In this document: positions 1-7,986 of the stretch, in pieces | Numbering within the stretch: the stretch's first letter is position 1 | How the letters are laid out: each line of letters opens with the position of its first letter | Source of the DNA: a virus | Strand: one strand, 5' to 3' | Length of the DNA: 37,126 nt | IMG/VR virus record: IMGVR_UViG_3300035698_004436 | Span: 1 to 37,126 of that record | Translations under genes and position numbers: made by a program | The notes under the pieces: generated by a model | The model's input: only the letters and a program-made list of their open reading frames with translations | Told to the model about the DNA's origin: nothing | Database searches by the model: none

Positions 1-2
1 AA

Positions 3-464
3 TTGATAGTCGTAGCTGATGGATGCTCACTGACTGAATTTATAGTACATAAGCATTTCACAGATAAGCGGGTTCATTTGGCAAAGGTTGAACGTAAAGA
101 GCTTTGGAGTAATAAGGCTCGCAATGGGGGACTTGCTTGTGCAAAAGGTAAGTATATCATTTATATTGACTCAGACGACAAGTGGGGCGTGGATCATCTA
201 CGAATCATTAATGATCAGGTAGCTGAGAATGACTGGGTATATTACAATGACTGGAGGTGGAACGGTAAAGAGTTTATCGAACGTAAGATTGACATATCTT
301 TATATGGTCATTGCGGAACGTCTAATATCTGTCACTCCCGGAGGTTACAGCTAAGATGGGAGAAGCCCGGTTATGGTCATGACTACCTATTCATTCAGCA
401 ACTACGTAAGTTCGAGGGTAAGAAGATCACTACACCAGAATATTATGTTTGTCATGAAGTATAA
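3..464 (+). CDS. GT2-like glycosyltransferase, 5' truncated by window edge
   Basis: Probable family 2 (GT-A fold) glycosyltransferase that transfers a sugar from a nucleotide-sugar donor. The visible part starts in the second beta strand (IVVADGCS, where full-length GT2 proteins have a VVDDGS-type motif), so about 30 N-terminal residues lie upstream of the window. The TTG at position 3 is therefore not a real start. An IYIDSDD segment near visible residues 53-59 is the metal-binding DxD region. The C-terminal GHDYLFIQQL matches the acidic catalytic-base segment of this fold in position. The 153 visible residues plus the missing start would give about 185, short for GT2 but similar to other proteins in this cassette. 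It is followed by a possible micro-gene and then a second GT2-like gene on the same strand. Acceptor and donor are unknown. Confidence 0.75.
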   Translation: MIVVADGCSLTEFIVHKHFTDKRVHLAKVERKELWSNKARNGGLACAKGKYIIYIDSDDKWGVDHLRIINDQVAENDWVYYNDWRWNGKEFIERKIDISLYGHCGTSNICHSRRLQLRWEKPGYGHDYLFIQQLRKFEGKKITTPEYYVCHEV

Positions 465-470
465 ACTATT

Positions 471-560
471 ATGAAAAAAAGGGAAAAGAAAGTAAAAAAC
501 AGTATTACATCTCGTTTATGGAAATGGGTACTTAGTTTTAGTGAAAATCCAAATCCATGA
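471..560 (+). CDS. possible 29-residue basic micro-protein
   Basis: An open frame of 29 codons starting MKKREKKVKNSITSRLWKW fills the gap between two glycosyltransferase genes. It begins 6 bases after the preceding stop, and its TGA ends one base before the ATG at 562, which is the spacing style of this operon. The peptide is rich in Lys and Arg at the N-terminus, followed by two tryptophans. There is no recognisable domain. It could be a real small gene, or a leader that couples translation into the next gene. Only the packing argues for it. Confidence 0.35.
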   Translation: MKKREKKVKNSITSRLWKWVLSFSENPNP

Positions 561-561
561 A

Positions 562-1188
562 ATGAAAGCCTTTATAATCACATACAACCGCTTGAATTTG
601 CCTGTTAATATGGCTAAGTTCCTATCCGATCACGGTATTGATCCGGTGTTTGTCGATAATAACTCTGACTATCCACCATTATTGGATTACTACAAGACTA
701 CTCCTTATGAGGTTATCCGTATGCGTGAGAACTACGGTTATAAGGTAGTCTGGGAACAGAACCTTTTGGATAGATTAGGAATAGAAGGTAATTACATTGT
801 GACTGATCCTGATTTGGATATATCGGGTGTTCCTTATGACTTCTTAAGCGTTTTAGAGCAAGGATTGATTAAGTACCCACAATATGATAAATGTGGCTTT
901 AGCTTGGAGATATGCGATCTTCCAGAGACACCATTCAGTCCGGCAGGATATGAGACACAGTTCTGGCAGTACCCATTAGATGATATGTATTTTAAGGCAG
1001 CCGTAGATACTACATTTGCACTATACAAAGTGCCATTTCATTCGTTTAAAGCAATGAGAACTAATAGACCATATACATCCCGACACTTACCCTGGTATTA
1101 TTTTGATTTCAAAGATATGCCCCAGGACGAGCAATATTATTTTCAAACTTGTAAAGAATCACACTCAATGGGAGGGGTGTTCAGATGA
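562..1188 (+). CDS. GT2-like glycosyltransferase
   Basis: The 208-residue protein begins MKAFIITYNRLNLP, a typical GT-A beta-1 strand and loop, followed by FVDNNSDYPPLLDYY, the nucleotide-binding DNNS region. YIVTDPDLDI (about residues 80-89) carries the DxD-type metal site. It probably transfers a sugar in the cytoplasm, but donor and acceptor cannot be read from the sequence. An upstream in-frame GTG at 541 would add seven residues. I prefer the ATG at 562 because it puts the conserved strand at the N-terminus and follows the stop of the possible micro-gene by one base. The stop overlaps the next gene as ATGA at 1185-1188, which suggests translational coupling. Confidence 0.75.
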   Translation: MKAFIITYNRLNLPVNMAKFLSDHGIDPVFVDNNSDYPPLLDYYKTTPYEVIRMRENYGYKVVWEQNLLDRLGIEGNYIVTDPDLDISGVPYDFLSVLEQGLIKYPQYDKCGFSLEICDLPETPFSPAGYETQFWQYPLDDMYFKAAVDTTFALYKVPFHSFKAMRTNRPYTSRHLPWYYFDFKDMPQDEQYYFQTCKESHSMGGVFR

Positions 1189-1565
1189 AAGCAACTGAAT
1201 TAAGAATCGGAAATTTAGTTCAAGACACGCCATTCTCTATACCAAGAGAAGATATGTATTCTGATGGAATAACAAAAATTACAGGTCATGGAATTGACTT
1301 GCTTGAGAGAGGCTTAATGAAAGGATGGCGTCCTATCCCACTCACAGAAGAATGGCTATTGAAGTTTGGGTTTGAAAAGATAGTAATGAATAATATGATT
1401 GATATAATCCACTATCAAAATAAGGATTGTTGGATATATTTAATTAAAGACGTATTTGAATTAGAATTAATAGTAGAAGACGAAAGACTTAACCTTTACA
1501 GAAATTGGAAATATGTTCACCAACTCCAAAACTTATATTTTGCATTAACAGGGGAGGAATTATGA
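1185..1565 (+). CDS. conserved Bacteroidota phage protein of unknown function
   Basis: The 126-residue protein has the layout of a small family I recognise from Bacteroidota phages and prophages. It has an N-terminal ELRIGNLV box, a central RPIPLTEEWLLKFGFEK box and a C-terminal YVHQLQNLYFALTGEEL box. No function is known to me. It lies inside a run of glycan genes and overlaps both neighbours by four bases (ATGA at 1185 and 1562), so it is transcribed and probably translated with them. This family is typical of phages, so its presence suggests the glycan genes really belong to the phage and are not a host fragment at a prophage border. Confidence 0.75.
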   Translation: MKATELRIGNLVQDTPFSIPREDMYSDGITKITGHGIDLLERGLMKGWRPIPLTEEWLLKFGFEKIVMNNMIDIIHYQNKDCWIYLIKDVFELELIVEDERLNLYRNWKYVHQLQNLYFALTGEEL

Positions 1566-2314
1566 CAAAGCTATGTATCGTAATGACATATCACAACAGA
1601 CATGAGTCATTAGCATGGACTTTGGAATCTTTTAAGCACTCAAAGGTAAAGGATTTTAATGTAGTTATAGTTAATGACAATAGCGATAAGGATATTGAAC
1701 TACCTGACCTGCCGTATAAAGTAAGGGTAATCAATAGTAATGTAAAGAATGACATTTGGTCTGGTAAGTATGTTTGTGTATTCAATATGGCTTTTATGTA
1801 TGCCTTGCAAGACAATCCGGATATTATCATAATGCAACATTCCGAGTGTTACCACGCAGGGGACGTTTTAAGCTATGCTCAAAAGGTAACTGATGAATCA
1901 TATATATCATTCGGTTGTTATGCTTTAGGTAAAGAAGAAACACCAGACACGGTTGAAATAATAAACAGATCATGTACTCAAGACGGTCAACGGTCTTGGT
2001 ATAACCATCCACAAATAAGGCCAGTCGGATATAACTTCTGTTCCGCTATCACTGCAAAGAATCTGATTAAGTTAAATGGATTTGATGAACGGTTTAAAGA
2101 TGGTTGTGCTTATGAAGATAACTACTTCTTACATCAGATAAAGACATTAGGATTAAAGGTTGAGATAACAGCAGATCCTATTGTGTATCATCAATATCAT
2201 CCAGTACAGGGTAATCGATCACAGGACGCATGGAGAAGAAATTATGCTTTATATCACGACTTATCTTTAGGCAATGAGTATCGAGCAAAGCATTTATTAA
2301 CACCTGATTTATGA
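1562..2314 (+). CDS. GT2 family glycosyltransferase
   Basis: The 250-residue protein starts MTKLCIVMTYHNRHESL, the first strand of a GT-A Rossmann-like fold, followed by VVIVNDNSDKDI (the nucleotide-binding DNS region). Near the C-terminus LNGFDERFKDGCAYEDNYF contains the acidic ED pair that serves as catalytic base in many GT2 enzymes. MQHSECYHAGDV is in the position of the second-half DxD region but lacks a clear DxD. I chose the ATG at 1562 because a strong Shine-Dalgarno-like GGGGAGGAA precedes it and the ATG overlaps the preceding stop as ATGA. An in-frame start at 1505 lies inside the previous gene. It overlaps the following dehydratase gene by four bases. Confidence 0.82.
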   Translation: MTKLCIVMTYHNRHESLAWTLESFKHSKVKDFNVVIVNDNSDKDIELPDLPYKVRVINSNVKNDIWSGKYVCVFNMAFMYALQDNPDIIIMQHSECYHAGDVLSYAQKVTDESYISFGCYALGKEETPDTVEIINRSCTQDGQRSWYNHPQIRPVGYNFCSAITAKNLIKLNGFDERFKDGCAYEDNYFLHQIKTLGLKVEITADPIVYHQYHPVQGNRSQDAWRRNYALYHDLSLGNEYRAKHLLTPDL

Positions 2315-3591
2315 TAAAACAAAACAACATACAATCCCTAGTAGGTAATCACGTTGCACCATATTTATATAATGATGCTAATTTTAAACCAGGTAAGACA
2401 GTAATTCCCTACTCCGGTCCGTATTGGGATAACAGGGAGAGTGAAGCTGCTATTGATAGCCTATTAAATGGTAATTGGATTTCAGCAGGAGAGAATGTAC
2501 ATAAGTTTGAAAAGGAGTTTAGTAAGAAGTTTAATACAGGCCAGTCGTTAATGGTCAATTCCGGTTCATCTGCTAATCTGGTTATGATAGCTGCCTTAAA
2601 GAAGTACTACGGATGGCAAGATGGTGATGAAGTGATAGTATCACCTACAGCTTTCCCTACTACCATATCAGTATTATACCAGAACGGATTAACTCCGGTG
2701 TTTGCAGATATTGAATGGGACACGTTAAATTTTAATCTATACCGTGTATTAGATAAAATTACCCCCAGTACAAGGGCTATATTCTTATCTCCTGTATTAG
2801 GTAATTCACCAAATATTGATTATTTACTTTATCTTTGTGATAGAGGGATAAAGCTAATACTCGACAACTGTGATTCACTCGGTTCTAAATGGGGTGGTAA
2901 ATATCTGAATGAATATGCCATCGCTTCATCTTGCTCGTTTTATGCAGCTCATACGATATGCACCGGAGAGGGCGGTATGATTAGTACTAAGGATGAAGAC
3001 TTAATGAAGATTATGGTAAGTCTTGCGCATTGGGGACGGGACTGTACTTGTATTGGTCCAGCTAATATGTCAAAATCAGGCTCATGTGGTAAGCGGTTCA
3101 GTAAGTGGCTTGATGCCTATGATGGTATTGTAGATCATAAGTATGTCTTTAGCAATATGGGGTATAACTTAAAGCCTTTAGACCTTCAGGGTGCTATTGG
3201 ACTGGTTCAGTTATCAAAGTTTACCGAGATTGACGCACGAAGGAAGAAGTCAAAACATGTTATTGATGATATATTCATTAATCATATCGGTAATATTGAA
3301 GCCGTACAAGAACTTAACGAGGCTCAAACTACATGGTTCGGCACTCCGTTTATATGTGAGGAGATGGGATTAAAACATAGATTAGTTGAATATTTAGAGA
3401 AGCACTTAATCCAGACCCGCAATTACTTTTCAGGTAATATACTGATGCACCCCGGTTATATGTTTTTGGATGACTATAAGAAATACCCGGAAGCTAATAA
3501 GGTACTTGATAAGGTTTTCTTTGTTGGTGCTGCGCCACATTATCAGGATGAAGTATTTAATTATATCGAAGAAGTTGTTAAAAAGTTTTAA
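2311..3591 (+). CDS. rfbH: RfbH/E1-type [2Fe-2S] PLP-dependent sugar 3-dehydratase
   Basis: Member of the DegT/DnrJ/EryC1 fold, but of the dehydratase rather than the aminotransferase type. In known RfbH and AscC (E1) enzymes a CDP-4-keto-6-deoxyhexose loses its C3 hydroxyl through PMP and a [2Fe-2S] cluster, opening the route to 3,6-dideoxyhexoses. The diagnostic residues are visible. The PLP lysine is replaced by His214 in SFYAAHTICTGEGG, Asp185 precedes Cys187, and the four cluster cysteines are Cys187, Cys245, Cys247 and Cys259. The spacing is C-X57-C-X1-C-X11-C; E1 has X57, X1, X7, so the last loop carries four extra residues. WGRDC and FSNMGYNLK are also family signatures. At 426 residues it is full length. 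Its cytidylyltransferase, 4,6-dehydratase and E3-type reductase partners are not in the window and must come from upstream or from the host. Confidence 0.88.
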   Translation: MIKQNNIQSLVGNHVAPYLYNDANFKPGKTVIPYSGPYWDNRESEAAIDSLLNGNWISAGENVHKFEKEFSKKFNTGQSLMVNSGSSANLVMIAALKKYYGWQDGDEVIVSPTAFPTTISVLYQNGLTPVFADIEWDTLNFNLYRVLDKITPSTRAIFLSPVLGNSPNIDYLLYLCDRGIKLILDNCDSLGSKWGGKYLNEYAIASSCSFYAAHTICTGEGGMISTKDEDLMKIMVSLAHWGRDCTCIGPANMSKSGSCGKRFSKWLDAYDGIVDHKYVFSNMGYNLKPLDLQGAIGLVQLSKFTEIDARRKKSKHVIDDIFINHIGNIEAVQELNEAQTTWFGTPFICEEMGLKHRLVEYLEKHLIQTRNYFSGNILMHPGYMFLDDYKKYPEANKVLDKVFFVGAAPHYQDEVFNYIEEVVKKF

Positions 3592-3592
3592 A

Positions 3593-4330
3593 ATGAATTA
3601 CTTTATATCAGGATCATCCGGTTTTATAGGTACAGCAATAAAGAATCACTTATTGGCAATAGGCGAATCTGTTTACACTATTCCAAGAGATAAATCTATT
3701 AAGCAATTAAAGAGTCTATTTAATTATGCTAATCCTGATTATATCATTCACCTTGCATCATACGGTAATCATTACTATCAGACATACTTCAATGAGATGG
3801 TCCATATTAATATCACCGGAACCTTTAATTTATTGGAGGCATTAAAAGCATTTGATTATAAGAAGTTTTATAACTTTACAACTTCATCCGTACTGTTAAA
3901 GGACCAAACGTATTATTCAATTACTAAGCATTGCGGAGAACAGCTATCTAAGATGTATTCTAATGTAGTTAATATCAGACCTTATTCAGTGTATGGACCC
4001 GGAGAGGGCGATAATAGATTTATCCCGACCGTTATACGATGCCTTAATTCCGGTAAAGAAATGACACTGGACGAAAACGCGACTCATGCATGGATATACA
4101 TTGATGATTTAGTCAGGGCTATGTTTTTAGGTGAGACAGAAATGGGAGGTCCAATAGTTAATAATAAGGCAATAACATTTATATTAGAACAGGTATCAGG
4201 TAAAAAGCTTAAATATGCATGTGGTAAGGTACGTAGTTATGATAATAGTAATTGGGTAGAGCCAAAGTCGATTTGCTATACAAGTCTTTACGATGGATTA
4301 AAACGAACTTATGAATACTTTACACGATAG
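3593..4330 (+). CDS. NAD-dependent epimerase/reductase (short SDR)
   Basis: Extended-SDR-like nucleotide-sugar enzyme of 245 residues, shorter than the usual 310-340. The NAD(P)-binding glycine motif is GSSGFIG (residues 7-13) and the catalytic pair is Tyr108 and Lys112 in YSITK, with Ser98/Ser99 in the TTSS segment upstream. NIRPYSVYGPGE and WIYIDDLVRA are conserved in sugar epimerases and 4-ketoreductases. The start at 3593 is one base after the preceding stop; in-frame upstream codons lie inside the dehydratase gene. Following the RfbH-type dehydratase, it probably reduces or epimerises the 4-keto-3,6-dideoxy sugar or a branched derivative of it. That substrate is inferred from context only. 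It overlaps the next gene by 20 bases. Confidence 0.8.
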   Translation: MNYFISGSSGFIGTAIKNHLLAIGESVYTIPRDKSIKQLKSLFNYANPDYIIHLASYGNHYYQTYFNEMVHINITGTFNLLEALKAFDYKKFYNFTTSSVLLKDQTYYSITKHCGEQLSKMYSNVVNIRPYSVYGPGEGDNRFIPTVIRCLNSGKEMTLDENATHAWIYIDDLVRAMFLGETEMGGPIVNNKAITFILEQVSGKKLKYACGKVRSYDNSNWVEPKSICYTSLYDGLKRTYEYFTR

Positions 4331-4889
4331 GATAATAGAGATTTCTAAGAAGAACAAGATGGCTCATTTAGGGTCAAATCTAACATCTGTTAATATTATT
4401 GATGAGATATACTCGATTAAGAAACCAGACGAACCATTTGTATTAAGTTCCGGACATGCTGGATTGGCACTATATGTTGTATTAGAGAAGTATTACAATT
4501 TTGATGCAGAATACCTTTATTGTAAACACGGAACACACCCTCACCGGGATTTAGATGATAAGATTTATTGTTCAACTGGATCGCTCGGCATGGGATTGGG
4601 CATTGCTTTAGGAATGGCTATGGCAGACAGAACAAAGAACGTATATTGCCTTATCTCGGACGGTGAGTGTTATGAAGGATTAATATATGAGACTGCAAAT
4701 GTGATGCGTAGGTATAAAGTAACCAACTTAAAGATATATCTTAATTATAACGGTATGTCTGCTTATGCTCATATTGAGTCATGGATGCTATCTAATATTA
4801 AACGATTAATACCATTCCTTACAGTCAGAAAGACTGATGTAATAAATTACGGATTAAAAGGACTTTCAGCACATTATATAGTATTATGA
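4311..4889 (+). CDS. transketolase-like N-terminal (TPP-binding) subunit, short
   Basis: The 192-residue protein matches the N-terminal, pyrophosphate-binding half of split transketolases. It contains FVLSSGHAGLALYVVLE, the STGSLGMGLGIALGMAMA block (about residues 88-105) and the thiamine diphosphate and Mg site SDGECYEG with Asp117, completed by Asn145 or Asn147 about 28 residues later. Split N-subunits are normally about 270 residues; here the part after the TPP asparagine is very short. Enzymes of this class move a two-carbon ketol unit. Together with the next gene it probably forms one enzyme. Located next to an RfbH-type dehydratase, it may add a two-carbon branch to a 4-keto sugar. That reaction is my inference, not something the sequence proves. 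Confidence 0.82.
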   Translation: MNTLHDRIIEISKKNKMAHLGSNLTSVNIIDEIYSIKKPDEPFVLSSGHAGLALYVVLEKYYNFDAEYLYCKHGTHPHRDLDDKIYCSTGSLGMGLGIALGMAMADRTKNVYCLISDGECYEGLIYETANVMRRYKVTNLKIYLNYNGMSAYAHIESWMLSNIKRLIPFLTVRKTDVINYGLKGLSAHYIVL

Positions 4890-5347
4890 GACGACAATTT
4901 GCAAAGGACTTATATGAATTAATGGCAAAGGATAAAAACATTATCTTTATCGCTGTGGATTTAGGGTTTGGGATGGCAGACAGGATAAGGGACGACTTTC
5001 CAAATCAGTTTATCAATCCAGGTGCAGCGGAGCAGGCAGCTATTACTATTGCAGTCGGATTGGCTTTGTCTGGCAAGATACCGATAGTCTACTCTATCAC
5101 TCCATTCCTTATTTACAGACCATTTGAGGCCATAAGGAACTATCTCGATAATGAGAGTATCCCTGTTATACTTGTAGGCGGTGGTAGGGGTCAGGATTAC
5201 GTACACGATGGATTTAGTCATGATGCCTCAGACCATGAAATATTAAAACAGTTTAAAAACATTAATTTTTTAGTCCCGGAAAATAGTTTTAACTTAAAGG
5301 AGATTGTTTATTCAAATAAACCGACATATTTAAACCTAAGAAGATGA
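4886..5347 (+). CDS. transketolase-like C-terminal subunit reduced to the Pyr domain
   Basis: The 153-residue protein corresponds to the pyrimidine-binding domain of transketolase. The glutamate that activates the thiamine cofactor is Glu49 in GAAEQAAITIAVGLALSG, followed by IVYSITPFLIYRPFEAIRN and the histidine-rich YVHDGFSHDASDHE loop. Usual split C-subunits are about 300 residues because a third, regulatory or structural, domain follows; that domain is absent here. The stop overlaps the next gene, so this looks like a settled short form and not a decayed one. ATG at 4886 overlaps the N-subunit stop as ATGA, as expected for two subunits made in equal amounts. The active site would lie at the interface of the two products. 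Confidence 0.82.
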   Translation: MRRQFAKDLYELMAKDKNIIFIAVDLGFGMADRIRDDFPNQFINPGAAEQAAITIAVGLALSGKIPIVYSITPFLIYRPFEAIRNYLDNESIPVILVGGGRGQDYVHDGFSHDASDHEILKQFKNINFLVPENSFNLKEIVYSNKPTYLNLRR

Positions 5348-6111
5348 CATATAAAGAATGTACAGATAACCCAATGGATAATCAGCCAGCGTGGGGATTG
5401 CTCGAAAATGATTACAATAGATATTATCTGAATTACGATAATGACAGAACGCCTAAAATTCCACACAACATACATCTTATATGGCTTGGCAGTCCGTTCC
5501 CTGAAAAATACAAAAGAATAAAAGAAACGTGGGAGAAATATCATCCTACCTGGAATGTCAGGGTATGGGATGATTACGATGCAGAAACTTTTGGCATGGT
5601 TAATAAGGAAGCCTTTGATGCTGTGGCTAATTTTGGTGTTAAGTCTGATATATTCCGTTACGAGATTCTTCACAGGCATGGTGGGATATATGTCGATACA
5701 GATATTGAGTGTTTAAAGCCATTTGATGATTTAACGTATTTGGACTTCTTTGCAGGGACGGGATGGAACGCACACCCTGTTGTATTCAATGGAATATTAG
5801 CTAGTGCACCCGGTAATGAGTTTATGGATAATGTGATTCAGGAATTATACGATAAGCCCGTACCCTCCACAGAAAAGAACTGCCCGGTGCTTGATTATGC
5901 CGGATGCGACTTCCTTACAGGTGTTTATATCAAGTATGCTCAAGGAACTACCGACAAAACAGTTATATTTCCTAATCACTTTTTCTATCCTGTGCCTGCT
6001 GTTATACGGATGGACATAAGGGAAGATAACGAGGCAAGCAGAAAGATAATTGATTCATACAAGAAAAGTAATTCATATTGTGTACATTTGTGGTACTGTA
6101 GCTGGCAATAA
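5344..6111 (+). CDS. GT32-like glycosyltransferase (DxD sugar-binding)
   Basis: The 255-residue protein has the layout of the Gly_transf_sug/OCH1-type GT32 family. IPHNIHLIWLG (residues 39-49) is the first strand, WNVRVWDDYD the nucleotide-side loop, KSDIFRYEILHRHGG the conserved helix, and Asp118-Thr-Asp120 in GGIYVDTDIEC the DxD motif for metal and nucleotide sugar. These enzymes often transfer alpha-linked hexoses or HexNAc in capsule or O-antigen assembly. The ATG at 5344 overlaps the preceding stop as ATGA. A 20-30 residue extension before the IPHNIHLIW motif is longer than in minimal members but harmless. Donor and acceptor unknown. Confidence 0.85.
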   Translation: MTYKECTDNPMDNQPAWGLLENDYNRYYLNYDNDRTPKIPHNIHLIWLGSPFPEKYKRIKETWEKYHPTWNVRVWDDYDAETFGMVNKEAFDAVANFGVKSDIFRYEILHRHGGIYVDTDIECLKPFDDLTYLDFFAGTGWNAHPVVFNGILASAPGNEFMDNVIQELYDKPVPSTEKNCPVLDYAGCDFLTGVYIKYAQGTTDKTVIFPNHFFYPVPAVIRMDIREDNEASRKIIDSYKKSNSYCVHLWYCSWQ

Positions 6112-6112
6112 C

Positions 6113-6928
6113 ATGGAAAGATTTATAACAGGAGAGAAATTCAGGACATTAGCGGATTATACATTTTCGCCTAATATTAAGCGTGGAGATGATTATTACC
6201 GCTTACAGGATACCTTTAATCCGGATAGCATCAAAGATGGTGATATAATCTATTCACAAACCGGATATGCTCAAGAGCTTTTAAACGAGGTGGCTAAGCT
6301 TAACAAGCACGTTATTCTGGTAACACATAATGGAGATACAAATATTAATCTCAGGCCGCCCGGCAATGTTATTAAGTGGTTTACTACTAATGTAAATATC
6401 ATTCATCCCAGAGTAGAGTCAATCCCGATTGGATTAGAAAATAGTATGTGGTTCCCTGGTGTTCACAAAAAAGAAAAGATAATAGCCAGACTAAATGAAC
6501 CTAAAAGACATTACAATTTGATGTACATGAGTCATAGTGTTGCTACTAATCCAGAGACTAGAGGTATGTTGTATGATATGTTTGAAGGCAAGTCATGGGT
6601 TACATCAGAGAGGGGATCTAATAGGCCGAATCTATTTGCCCAGTACTTAAATAATGTTGATCGACATAAATTCGTGATAAGTCCTGAAGGTAATGGGATG
6701 GATGTACATCGGACCTGGGAGTGCCTTCATCTAAGAACCATACCTATTGAGAAGCGGAATATTAATAATCAATTCTATACCGATCTCCCTATATGTTTTG
6801 TTTACGAATGGGAAGAGATCACCGAAGACTTTTTGAATAGTGAATATGATAGAATCACAAAACAGGACTGGAATATGGATAAGATAACTTTTGCATATTG
6901 GGAAAACAAAATATTAAATACTAAATGA
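6113..6928 (+). CDS. exostosin/GT47-like glycosyltransferase
   Basis: The 271-residue protein carries the C-terminal nucleotide-sugar-binding signature of exostosin-like GT-B enzymes: FVISPEGNGMDVHRTWECLH (residues 187-206) followed by TIPI and an aromatic-acidic YEWEEITEDFL. The N-terminal half (IIYSQTGYAQELLNEV, VILVTHNGDTNI) looks like the acceptor-side Rossmann domain. I base the family on these motifs; the donor is not predictable. The ATG at 6113 comes one base after the preceding stop TAA (6109-6111), and further upstream starts lie within the GT32-like gene. The last four bases overlap the FAD oxidoreductase gene. Confidence 0.65.
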   Translation: MERFITGEKFRTLADYTFSPNIKRGDDYYRLQDTFNPDSIKDGDIIYSQTGYAQELLNEVAKLNKHVILVTHNGDTNINLRPPGNVIKWFTTNVNIIHPRVESIPIGLENSMWFPGVHKKEKIIARLNEPKRHYNLMYMSHSVATNPETRGMLYDMFEGKSWVTSERGSNRPNLFAQYLNNVDRHKFVISPEGNGMDVHRTWECLHLRTIPIEKRNINNQFYTDLPICFVYEWEEITEDFLNSEYDRITKQDWNMDKITFAYWENKILNTK

Positions 6929-7986
6929 AAATCATTGTCATCGGAGCTGGTATATTTGGCATAACGATAGCATTAGAGCTATCTAAGAAGCACAATATTA
7001 CCCTTGTAGACAGGAATAGTAATATTATGCAAAACGCATCAATGGCAAACCATAGCAGGTTACATTTTGGATTTCATTACCCCCGCAGTAAGGCAACGGC
7101 CTTGCAATGTCTGGACGGGTATAATATGTTTCATGATTATTTTAATGATGCGATAACTTCTGATTTTGAGAACTATTACATGATTGAGAAAAACAGCAAT
7201 GTCAATAGTAAGGTTTACGAGTGTTTTTGTAATGATATGGGTCTGGAATATAAAGAACAATATCCTATAATAGATATGAATTTTGATAATATCGAATCTT
7301 CTTATCTGACTAATGAGCCTATATTTGACTATTACCGAATATATCAGAGGTTATCCAGAGACATAAGAATGTCGGGTATTAAGATGATCATGAATAAAAG
7401 AATTACAAGTAAAAAGGATTTGGAGGGTTATGATGTTGTTATTAATGCTTCATATTTTAATATCAATAAGATAGATAAAATTTTAGGATTACCTCAAGAT
7501 AAATTAAAACTACAGACGGTTATTATTCCGATATTCAAATACTTTAGAAAAAAGATAGGATTAACTATAATGGATGGTGATTTTTGTAGTATTATGCCAA
7601 AGGGATTTAATACTGATACGTTCTTATTATACCACGTTAAAGAGTCTGTTATTTATCAGACAGAGAGCAATACAATACCTCAGTTGTGGTACTATGGGAA
7701 GGAGATTATAAAGAATCGTTTTTTAAAAGATAATATCTATGATAGGATTGCAGCCAAATCGGTATATAAAATAGTAAAGGCATCGATGGAGTATTTCCGG
7801 TTCCTTAAAGATTGTGAGTTTGTGGATTACTGGCAGACAGTCAGAGCCTTGCCTATCAATGATGATGATGAGAGGCTAAGTGTATTTAAAACAGCAGAAC
7901 AGGGGGACCAGAAAATCATATCAGTGTTATCGGGGAAAATATCAACATGTATGTTAACTGCAAACAAGATAAGTAAAATATTATGA
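6925..7986 (+). CDS. FAD-dependent oxidoreductase, DAO-like
   Basis: The 353-residue protein starts MKIIVIGAGIFGITIALELS, a Rossmann FAD-binding GxGxxG (Gly7, Gly9, Gly12), with Asp29 ending strand 2 (ITLVDR) for the ribose hydroxyls. NHSRLHFGFHYPRS (about residues 43-56) resembles the flavin-contacting segment of D-amino-acid-oxidase-like proteins found in polysaccharide clusters. The substrate is unknown. In context it could oxidise a sugar intermediate or act on a glycan substituent. It is coupled to both neighbours by four-base overlaps. The C-terminal VLSGKISTCMLTANKIS is the usual place of the second FAD contact. Confidence 0.75.
   Translation: MKIIVIGAGIFGITIALELSKKHNITLVDRNSNIMQNASMANHSRLHFGFHYPRSKATALQCLDGYNMFHDYFNDAITSDFENYYMIEKNSNVNSKVYECFCNDMGLEYKEQYPIIDMNFDNIESSYLTNEPIFDYYRIYQRLSRDIRMSGIKMIMNKRITSKKDLEGYDVVINASYFNINKIDKILGLPQDKLKLQTVIIPIFKYFRKKIGLTIMDGDFCSIMPKGFNTDTFLLYHVKESVIYQTESNTIPQLWYYGKEIIKNRFLKDNIYDRIAAKSVYKIVKASMEYFRFLKDCEFVDYWQTVRALPINDDDERLSVFKTAEQGDQKIISVLSGKISTCMLTANKISKIL

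Noticed and set aside
834-1028. Minus-strand frame inside the 562 glycosyltransferase, and the other antisense frames such as 4961-5221, 5308-5679 and 32278-32481
   Set aside because: All lie inside clear plus-strand genes, have no family features, no spacing to neighbours and unlikely composition.
1505-1561. Longer N-terminus for the 1562 glycosyltransferase
   Set aside because: It runs through the end of the upstream gene, while the ATG at 1562 has a strong ribosome binding site and begins directly with the GT-A first strand.
2311-3591. Annotation as an ordinary sugar aminotransferase
   Set aside because: The PLP lysine is replaced by His214 and the four Fe-S cysteines are present, which fits a 3-dehydratase and not an aminotransferase.
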